Of a stretch of DNA of 64,000 nucleotides, positions 56,921 through 64,000 are shown one piece after another (positions within the stretch are counted from its first letter, which is position 1; the number at the start of each line of letters is the position of its first letter). The position numbers and the translations under genes were made by a program. The notes below the pieces were generated by a model. The model saw only the letters and a program-made list of their open reading frames with translations. It was not told the DNA's origin and did not search any database. This stretch comes from Symsagittifera roscoffensis (Eukaryota; Xenacoelomorpha; Acoela; Convolutidae), in assembly GCF_963678635.1 (NCBI RefSeq), contig NC_087069.1:31596776-31660775 (forward strand). The letters are read 5' to 3'.

Positions 56921-57059
56921 AAAACAAAAAGCTAATCTACTACTCTATAGTGTCAGAAGCATCTTAGAATATTCTAGAAGAACTATGAACATTTAAAAAA
57001 AATCTACGATATCATTTGTCTAACAGAGACATGGTAGTAGTATATGTGTGAGGCGATCA

Positions 57060-57380
57060 GGGTGGGGTGGATGCTGACTCCCATGTATTAGCATAGGCTA
57101 TCGAGTATCCGGTCAGCAACCTATGTATTAAGATAGGGAATAGATTTCCCTATGCATTAAGATTGTGAATAGGTTTCCCAATGTATTAAGATGGTAAGGT
57201 TTCAGATGGTAAGTTTCAGAAAAAATTTTGGCGCAAATCTTACCATGTTTTAAGATAGTGTTTAGATTTCTCATGTATTAGGATAATGTATAGATACCCC
57301 TATGTATAAGGATTAGAAATTAACTGAATTAACAAAGGGAATAAGTTTTCCAATGTATTAAGATAGGGAATGGTAAGGTT
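57060..57380. repeat. Degenerate ATGTATTAAGATAG repeats
   Basis: At least seven variants of CC(T/A)ATGTATTAAGATAGGGAATAG at irregular 20-60 base spacing (57082, 57121, 57159, 57180, 57243, 57277, 57352). It is a decayed short repeat with no coding content. Confidence 0.65.
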
Positions 57381-57520
57381 TTAGCGTGCCGGTAAGAAAA
57401 AGGTAAGAAAACCAGTATTTTTTGAATTTTGCATGGAAATGTCCATTTTGTCGCAAAAATCTCGGCATGCGTTATGTAGTTTTTGAGTATTAAATGTAGA
57501 ATGTGTAATGAAGCTGTATT

Positions 57521-57579
57521 TTTAACTGTATTTTTATTGGTTCATGGTAAGTCCATGAACCAATAAAAATACAGTTAAA
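57521..57579. other. Perfect 27-bp palindrome
   Basis: 57521-57547 and 57553-57579 are exact reverse complements separated by five bases (TAAGT). It directly precedes the A repeat at 57578. Long perfect hairpins of this kind occur at element ends or replication/repair junctions. Confidence 0.9.
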
Positions 57580-57770
57580 TGTGCAAAAGAGCATGTGCAA
57601 AAATACAGTTTGGAAATATTTATAAAAAAAATGATATTTTTTCAAAAAACTTCAAAACACGATAAGATTTGATATAATTTGACTTAATAACTATTTTCTT
57701 AGAAGATATATTTTTTTGATACTGTGCTCAATCTAGCTTAAACTATGCTGAAACCTACTGAATCCTTAAA
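57578..57770. repeat. A repeat, copy 1
   Basis: ~193 bp, repeated with one ~10-base indel and a few substitutions at 58447-58642. The two copies flank the zinc-finger unit exactly. Confidence 0.85.
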
Positions 57771-57771
57771 A

Positions 57772-58448
57772 CTGGCAACTGATGGAGTTTTTACAGTAGA
57801 TGGAAGATTTTCGGATCGATTTCTATTGAAAGTTTCAAGACAATTGAACTCAGTTGTTGCTGGTTTTGTCATCAATCAGAACCTTTGAATATGACAAAAC
57901 AAGCATAATGATGAAAACGATGTAAATTTTTTACTAGAAGTTTTTCAAATTTAGTGTATAGTCTTTTCAGATTCAGTAAAAAATTATTATTCAAAGTTTT
58001 TTCCACTATGTTTTTATTAAAAATATATCAATTTTACCTTCTCTTGGAGAGTGTTTTCAGACTGCTGAGCACACAAATTAACATTATGTTGACAATGCTT
58101 CTTCTTGATATGATCAGTAAGTTCCTCGCTGCTATATGTGTAAAAGTTAAAATTGGAACACTTTAAAACGCCACAGTGCTTTCGATGTCTTGATCTGTGT
58201 AAGCGAGTGTATTCTCTTCCACATTCAAGACATGCAATTCTTTGGTTTCTATTCAGTGACGCCATCTCAATAAATAGAAAAAATGGGAGATTTAGAATGT
58301 CCCAAATTTTTAGAAAAGAAAGTTGATTAGCCTCAAAAATTGAATAAATTTGAATAAAAAAGAAAATTTCTTAAAGAATTGTTTTTACCGTGAAAGAAAA
58401 TCAGAATGGTATTAATATTTAGCCTAGCTGAAAAAAAATATATCCAAT
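57772..58448. repeat. Zinc-finger unit, copy 1
   Basis: 677 bp, copied at 59792-60469 at ~96% identity by eye. It carries the minus-strand zinc-finger frame. Confidence 0.88.
58017..58265 (-). CDS. Short zinc-finger protein or exon, copy 1
   Basis: 82 codons from ATG 58265. IACLECGREYTRLHRSRHRK forms a C2H2-like finger (two Cys, then His and His/Cys). A second partial finger follows (LKCSNFNFYTYSS...DHIKKKH), in which the second Cys position is Phe. No family is assigned. GAGAAG|GTAAAA near the end would be a possible splice donor, so this may be one exon. The duplicate differs by several amino-acid changes at about the rate of the flanks, giving no clear sign of selection. Confidence 0.45.
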   Translation of the reverse strand: MASLNRNQRIACLECGREYTRLHRSRHRKHCGVLKCSNFNFYTYSSEELTDHIKKKHCQHNVNLCAQQSENTLQEKVKLIYF

Positions 58449-58642
58449 GTGCAAAAGAGCATGTGCAAAAATACAGTAAGATGTGCAAAATTTGGAAATG
58501 TTTATAAAAAAAATGATATTTTTTCAAAAAACATCAAAACACGATAAGATTTGATATAATTTGATTTAATAACTATTTTATTAGAAGATATTTTTTTTTG
58601 AAAATGTGCTCAATCTAGCTTAAACTATACTGAATCCTTAAA
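58447..58642. repeat. A repeat, copy 2
   Basis: Second copy of the repeat at 57578-57770. It contains an extra AAGATGTGC insertion. Confidence 0.85.
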
Positions 58643-59791
58643 AAACTTTCATTTTTGAAAAAATTGTAAAATTTTCAAGTTTTTGGAAAAAATTGCAAAA
58701 CTTTTGCACATCTATAATTCAATACACTATAATTCAAGGTAATTTTCTAATTGAAAAAAAAAGTTGAAGCTAAACGGAACTAAATTTTTACTGTGTGTCT
58801 ACTGGAAAATTTTCTTGTTAAAATTCATATAATTAGGAGATCATACATCTGCTTCTGCTAAAGTATTAGTTTGCTTATAATTATTCAGCAGACTCTATAT
58901 TATTTTCTCGAAAAATCTTTCTACATCAATTTTTTTTTATCCAAAAGAATGAAATGTAGATCTAGAAAGCAAATTTTTGCTTCATGCTTCATGTATCATC
59001 TTCCAAAAGATGTTGGAGTTGTGTTTACTTCAAAACGAATTATTTTCAAAAAATTTGAATTTTCATATAAGTTAACCTAGTATATCAAATGATAAAAAAA
59101 TTTCATAACATTACACCTTTATGTTGGATTTTTTCTCAAGATATAAGCTAAACTTTAATTTAAAAAATCTCTAAACTACTAATGAATTAAAATGAGTTTC
59201 TATCTCAATTTGATTTTTTCTCAGTTTCTGCTTCATCTACTATTTTCCAACTTAATCCAATTGGAACAAAGTTTTATTTAAAAATTGAGTTTTAGAGAGA
59301 AAAATGTATCATTTCAACGAACGTTCATTAATCCGAAGCAGAATTAATACCATAAATCCTTTTTAAAAAAACTTCAAATTAATTTCTCGACCTATAACTG
59401 TATGTTGCTGTTTCAACTCTGAATATCTATTTTGAAGTAAGTTTTTGGTTGAGAATGATGTATATTATTATCTTGAAATTTTCAAATGTTAGCAAAACAT
59501 ACATTTTCCAGGTCAGTTATCAATTTCTTTTCTGAATCGTAGAAAAAAAAGCAAGAGAAAACTATATTTCTTAGTAAATCAACCCCCAATATCTGCTACG
59601 CACTACTCTATGATTACTTTTACAAGCACTAAGCAAGGAAAACTTTAAAATGATTATTAGGTAAAACCTTTCAATTAATCAATGTCTTACAAGCATCCAG
59701 TTTTTTATATTATTTCAACAAATACTTGAGCACTCATTAGCGTATGTGATTCACTTTTACTACAGATTTATCGCAATAAAATCCCCGCAAG
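58643..59791. other. AT-rich spacer
   Basis: No recognisable gene or repeat boundary. Confidence 0.4.
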
Positions 59792-60469
59792 CTGGCAACT
59801 GATGGAGTTTTTACAGTAGATGGAAGATTTTCGGATCGATTCCTATTGAAAGTTTCAAGACAATTGAACTCAGTTGTTGCTGGTTTTGTCATCAATCAGA
59901 ACCTTTGAATATGACAAAACAAGCATAATGATGAAAACGATGGAAATTTTTTACTAGAAGTTTTTCAAATTTAGTGTATAGTCTTTTCAGATTCAGTAAA
60001 AAAATTTTATTCAAAGTTTTTTCTACTAGGTTTTTATTAAAAATATATCAATTTTACTTTCTCTTCGAGAGTTTTTTCAGACTGCTGAGCACACAAATAA
60101 ACATTATGTTGACAATGCTTCTTCTTGATATGATCAGTAAGTTCATCGCTGCTATATGTATAAAAGTTAAAATTGGAACACTTTAAAACGCCACAGTGCT
60201 TTCGATGTCTTGATGTGTATAAGCGAGTGTATTCTCTTCCACATTCAAGACATGCAATTCTTTGGTTTCTATTCAGTGACGGCATCTCAATAAGTAGAAA
60301 AAATGGGAGGTTTAGAATGACCCAAATTTTTAGAAAAGAAAAGTTGATTAGCCTCAAAAATTGAATAAAATTGAATAAAAAAGAAAAATTCTTAAACAAT
60401 TGTTTTTACCGTTAGAGAAAATCAGAATGGTATTATTATTTAGCCTAGCTGAAAAAAAATATATCCAAT
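59792..60469. repeat. Zinc-finger unit, copy 2
   Basis: 678 bp partner, offset 2020. It is not flanked by A repeats. Confidence 0.88.
60037..60285 (-). CDS. Short zinc-finger protein or exon, copy 2
   Basis: Same frame as 58017-58265, ATG at 60285; the frame is open upstream to 60399. The first-finger Cys/His residues are kept, and the Phe in the second finger is shared, so that loss predates the duplication. Confidence 0.45.
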   Translation of the reverse strand: MPSLNRNQRIACLECGREYTRLYTSRHRKHCGVLKCSNFNFYTYSSDELTDHIKKKHCQHNVYLCAQQSEKTLEEKVKLIYF

Positions 60470-60497
60470 CTAACCATAGACTTTTGAAAAGTTTTGC

Positions 60498-60680
60498 AAT
60501 CAACCAATCAAAATCGAGCAATAATTATAAGGAAATTTTTATCTTTTCTGATATCAACCAATCAGAATCGACTTTCAATGGTCATGCAATTTTCAAAAAA
60601 CTCAATGTCAACCAATCAAAACTTAGTTCTACTTCTCATGGGTTTTCAACAATTTTGATATCAAACGATCAGAATTGAAT
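60498..60680. promoter_or_regulatory. Four-copy ~55 bp repeat with CCAAT boxes
   Basis: CAACCAATCAAAA at 60500, CAACCAATCAGAA at 60556, CAACCAATCAAAA at 60608 and CAAACGATCAGAA at 60663: period ~55 bases, three exact CCAAT boxes. It could be an enhancer-like array or a decayed tandem repeat. Confidence 0.6.
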
Positions 60681-61534
60681 ATTCTTTCAGTAACACTGTT
60701 TGTTGGAAGTCATCCTATTAGAGTCAAGCATTTTCTAAGAGTGAACTGTTTATTATTTAAAAAAAAACTTAATAATTATTTGAAAAATGTCTATCAAAAA
60801 CATCTGAAAGTCCTCGAGTTACTTCACGAGAAAAAAAGAAAAAATTCCGATTGATTTTCTTATTGATGAAGTAGATGTTGAATCTTACTTTTTTCACAAT
60901 TTTTTGGACGTTTATGTTGTCCAAAATAGAGTTCTCCGACTAATTAAAGGTCTCTTCAGAGAAATATACTCAATCAAATAGTTTACTTGTGATCCACATA
61001 TTCGTGTCAAAGCTTCAAACTTACGGCTGAATTTTACCTCACAAGGAAAAAATTTTTGTTTATTCTCGAGAATTTGAATTTAATCAAAAAGCCGTACAAT
61101 AATATATCAAAATCTTTTTTTTCCACTACCCAATATCCAAATTTGTAAAAACTCCGCAGCAAACTTCTTTATTCATTCATTTCTTTAAGAATTTTCAAAG
61201 TTCAAAATCCTGCCTGATTCGGTTTGGAGTCATGTTTCCAGAGATTTGCTTTATAAAATTAATGAACTTTGTGTTATCCTCCCAAATTTACATTAAAAAC
61301 AAAGAACTTGACTATCTACTCAAAAATCAGCATTTTCTCATTGATAACATACAAAAAACTCAATTATCTTGATGAAAAAATTTGTAGAGATGCTAATTGT
61401 TCGCTATTCTTTTGTTATTTATATCAGCAATATTTCTCATTTTTAAGGCAAACAATTTTCGGTCATTTATTTTTGCAATTGCTTTTGTGTATATTTTAAC
61501 TTATTTGAAAGATTTAAGTCCTTAACAATTTCTC
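60681..61534. other. AT-rich spacer
   Basis: No recognisable gene. Short frames only, without domain. Confidence 0.35.
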
Positions 61535-61705
61535 TGATTGGATACGACAACTAGAACAAAAATGAACATTTTTGTGATTGGAAACGTGAATACCCAAAAT
61601 GGAGCTTTTTCCGATTAGACACGACTTTTATCCAAGAATCCCATAAAAGGAAGCTAAAATCTGATTAGACACGACTACAATCCAAATAAGGAAAATCAAT
61701 TTTGA
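61535..61705. promoter_or_regulatory. GATTGGA-ACGAC repeats (inverted CCAAT)
   Basis: TGATTGGATACGAC (~61539), TGATTGGAAACGTG (~61574), CGATTAGACACGAC (~61611), TGATTAGACACGAC (~61661) and TGATTGGTCAAACC (~61695). Five copies at ~35-50 base spacing, within 500 bases upstream of the 62006 gene. Confidence 0.6.
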
Positions 61706-61769
61706 TTGGTCAAACCCACACAATCGAGTTGAAGGTACCCCTAACTCCTAACTAAAAATCAATTTATTT

Positions 61770-61900
61770 TCAACTTAACCACCGTCAACTACCTCCTCTT
61801 TCAGCTCTAAATACCTTAGTTTCAACTTATCTTCCGTCAGCTACCCTTCTCTCAGCTCTTTCTTGTTTTAACTCTTTTACTCAATTTATTGCTCAAAATG
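61770..61900 (+). promoter_or_regulatory. Proximal upstream direct repeat
   Basis: Two ~45-base copies (AACTTAACCACCGTCAACTACC at ~61778 and AACTTATCTTCCGTCAGCTACC at ~61826), each ending in TCTCAGCTCT-like sequence. Pyrimidine-rich, close to the likely transcription start of the 62006 gene. Confidence 0.5.
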
Positions 61901-62005
61901 ATTTTTTCAGCGCAAAACAGCAACCTCATGTACTCTGTAGAATTTTCGCCTGATCTAGTACAAATCTAAGTGCGAGAAACTTTCTCTGGAGTTTTTCTGG
62001 CACGA

Positions 62006-62380
62006 ATGGACATCCCAATTCAAGTCCGGCATGTGGTGGAAGTGATGCGAAGGGACTTCAACGAACATCACATGACACACGTACCCATGACAGAGAACCA
62101 ACTTGAAGAAATGCAAGGGATGGAGGAAGTTTCTGATCATGTGGGAATGAACTACCCCGAGATTCCTGACTCAAGATTTATGGCTCAACCAGTCGACGAC
62201 TTCCTCTTTCCTTGGGAGGAGGCAGGATCGGCCGAAAACCCAATCACAATAGATGAAGATGAGGGTTTCTCAGAAACAATGACACCTCAGGCTCCACAAC
62301 AACCACTACAACCTCGTTCAGCTCTGCGTTCTATAGAGAGCCTCCAGATCTCTTCTGCTGCTCGACAGCTCCTTGAATAA
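62006..62380 (+). CDS. Short acidic protein with SUMO-interaction-like motif
   Basis: 124 codons from ATG 62006; an in-frame TAA at 61967 rules out a longer start on this exon. The N-terminus is amphipathic (IQVRHVVEVMRRDF). The middle is acidic and Met/Glu-rich. NPITIDEDEGFSE is a good SUMO-interaction-like motif (hydrophobic ITI followed by acids). The C-terminus is Pro/Gln-rich then a short helix. The stop overlaps an AATAAA (62377-62382). Upstream lie CCAAT-type arrays and a proximal repeat, which makes it the best candidate for an expressed cellular gene here. Family unknown. Confidence 0.5.
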   Translation: MDIPIQVRHVVEVMRRDFNEHHMTHVPMTENQLEEMQGMEEVSDHVGMNYPEIPDSRFMAQPVDDFLFPWEEAGSAENPITIDEDEGFSETMTPQAPQQPLQPRSALRSIESLQISSAARQLLE

Positions 62381-62609
62381 ATGATTGTTGTTTGGTATTG
62401 ACTTCGTTTTCTGTAAGTAATTTTTTTCTTCAACTTCATTTTAATTATGAGATTAGATGAGAGGTTCCAGGTTAAACCATTGAAAAACAATTAGAGTTTA
62501 ATTTAGTGCTCCAAACTCGCACACATGTTAAGAAACTTGATTAATTTTTGCACACATATTATAGAAAAACACTAGAAAAATTGTACACAAGTGAAAAATA
62601 CCTGATAAT

Positions 62610-63180
62610 TTTCGCATCTTGACACAAAAAACTCGCACTTTGTAGAAAAAATTGAAACATTTTTCGCATTTTGTTAAAAAAAGAGAAACACTTTTCGCAT
62701 AATGTCAAAAAAAGTGAAACAATTTTTCCATCTGTAGGAAAAAAGTGAAACACTTTTTGCATTTTGTCAAAAAAATTGAAACACTTTCCGTATCTTGTCA
62801 AAAAAATTGAAACTATTTTCGGATTTTGTCGAAAAAAGTGAAACACTTTTCGCATTTGTAGGAAAAAAGTGAAACATTTTTCGCATCTTGTCAAAAACAA
62901 TTGAGACACTTTTCGCATTTTGTCACAAAAAATTAAAACACTTTTTGCATTTTGTCAAAAAATTGAAACAATTTTCGCATTGGTACGAAAAAAAGTGAAA
63001 CACTTTTCGCATACGCTTGAAAAAATTGAAATACTTTTCCCGTCTTGCTCAAAAAATTGAAACATGTTTCGTATTCTGTTGAAAAAACTGAAAATTTTTT
63101 TTCAAGTTGTCGAAAAACTGAAACAATTTTTGTGATTTATAGAAAAAATTAAAACACTTTTAGCATCTTGCCGAAATAAA
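62610..63180. repeat. ~31 bp minisatellite
   Basis: About 17-18 degenerate units of TTCGCATTTTGTCAAAAAAAGTGAAACACTT type. The phenylalanine/lysine-rich minus-strand frame at 62559-62918 is its translation, not a gene. Confidence 0.9.
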
Positions 63181-63706
63181 TCAATACAACTTTTCTTGCT
63201 CAGTTAATTACCAATCTTTATGAACTATGCAGAAAACTAATTTTTGCATGTCTGTTGATCAGAACCAATTGAAAACCAAGGTATTAACATTGGGAATAGC
63301 GATGAAAATCATCAATATAGAACTTTTCTAAACAATAAGTCAACATGCTTTCTACATTAAAATTTTGCGTTTTTTGCCGTATCATTTCAGAAATAAAATT
63401 AGAATTTTACATGATTTTTGAACTAGCCCAGAAAAAAACGTGCATTTTATCAAAAATTTCTGAGATTTTTTTTTGCATTTTGCAAAAACTATTTAGAAAA
63501 TTTTTGGTACACGTAAAGAAAATTATTTACATTTATATGTTAAAAACTGTTCAAGCTGGAAAAAATTAATTTTGACAAGATTCTTGTAACAAATATTCAA
63601 TTATCATCATAAAAGTTATTTGAAAAAGCTATTCAGAGGGTCTGACATAATTCCTCTACAGAGCTAAGAAGGCGTCTTTTGAATTATTTAGGTAATAAAA
63701 AAGCAA
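63181..63706. other. AT-rich spacer
   Basis: No recognisable gene; the 74-codon frame at 63345-63569 is low complexity. Confidence 0.35.
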
Positions 63707-63797
63707 CTCCACTTGAGAAAATGACGTCATTACACTTTAACTTTTAAAGAACAGTAAAAGTTTTGGATTAATTCCACCAGAGAAATTGACGTCATTG
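63707..63797. promoter_or_regulatory. Pair of CRE octamers in a 65 bp repeat
   Basis: TGACGTCA at 63722-63729 and 63787-63794, each in a similar context (TCCAC..GAGAAA.TGACGTCATT). They would suit CREB/ATF-type binding, but no adjacent gene is seen in the window. Confidence 0.5.
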
Positions 63798-64000
63798 TTC
63801 ATCAAATTCTAGAATCTTCTAATTTTTAGAATCTACAGATTAAATCCTTGAATTTTATAAGAATTCATTACACCGTAATTTCTAGATTTTTCTCAATCTT
63901 CTGAATTCGAGAAATAATCACTAAAATTTAACAAATCAGAATTCCAGAACTAACTCTAAGATGATGAGGTTGATGAAAAAAATTTGTGGGTCTTAGGTAT

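Larger units (their letters stand above)
55241..57040 (+). mobile_element. LINE, 5' portion (ORF1 and start of ORF2)
   Basis: ORF1 esterase, PHD-type zinc finger, coiled coil and RRM appear in order with several breaks. Then an ORF2 start reads YDIICLTETW at ~57005, and the element is truncated at ~57040. Confidence 0.72.

Noticed and set aside
62559-62918. 119-codon minus-strand frame rich in Phe and Lys
   Set aside because: It is the translation of the ~31 bp minisatellite.
62610-63180. Possible CRISPR array
   Set aside because: Units are contiguous and degenerate with no unique spacers, and the context is eukaryotic.

Overview
This is animal nuclear DNA, most likely from an invertebrate. 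It is AT-rich and intron-bearing, and it is packed with retroelements: non-LTR LINEs with ORF1 esterase, PHD and RRM modules, a Penelope-like fragment, and two interleaved LTR elements. I found no prokaryotic gene organisation, no rRNA and no supportable tRNA. I cannot name the species. The only plausible non-transposon genes are a short reading frame at 62006-62380 and a twice-copied zinc-finger frame near 58 and 60 kb.

Layout. 1-1255: no recognisable gene. 1256-6709: a ~2.73 kb tandem duplication containing LINE ORF1 debris and an ~860 bp dispersed repeat (R860) that recurs at 36735-37594. 7.2-8.2 kb: a cluster of ACCCTCCG-type motifs. 8.4-8.8 kb: hairpins, including a duplicated one with a compensatory base-pair change. 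9.15-36.7 kb: a decayed but readable giant LTR-type retroelement on the + strand. Its order is gag with two zinc knuckles, protease, reverse transcriptase, RNase H, integrase and a macro domain, then a second ~8.8 kb coding region (after removing an internal duplication) that begins with two SGNH-hydrolase-like domains. Its gag is split at 9990/16586 by a complete, younger 6.59 kb LTR element (9991-16580, minus orientation) with 631 bp LTRs (~98% identical), a perfect 5-bp target duplication and a primer-binding site. This element has no gag or pol. It carries an intact 812-codon envelope-like glycoprotein frame, a second frame that a splice junction can join in phase to the same first exon, and a divergently oriented gene with a predicted 100 bp intron.

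37.6-57.0 kb is a pile of non-LTR elements. It includes a CR1-like LINE with a 2A ribosome-skipping motif (DVEKNPGP) at the start of ORF2, a second LINE, a much older relative with a degenerate 2A (DVNLHPVP), a Penelope-like GIY-YIG end, a LINE RT tail, and an older relic of the giant gag that is split by a minus-strand LINE. The last piece is a LINE ORF1 whose coding region carries three copies of a hairpin with covariation. 57.0-64.0 kb is AT-rich with direct repeats, a 27-bp perfect palindrome, the zinc-finger duplication, arrays of CCAAT/GATTGG boxes ahead of the 62 kb gene, a ~31 bp minisatellite and two CRE octamers.

The most interesting system is the nested pair: a pol-less LTR element that carries envelope-type cargo and probably depends on another element for mobilisation, sitting inside a giant retroelement that has acquired a macro domain and two esterase-like domains.
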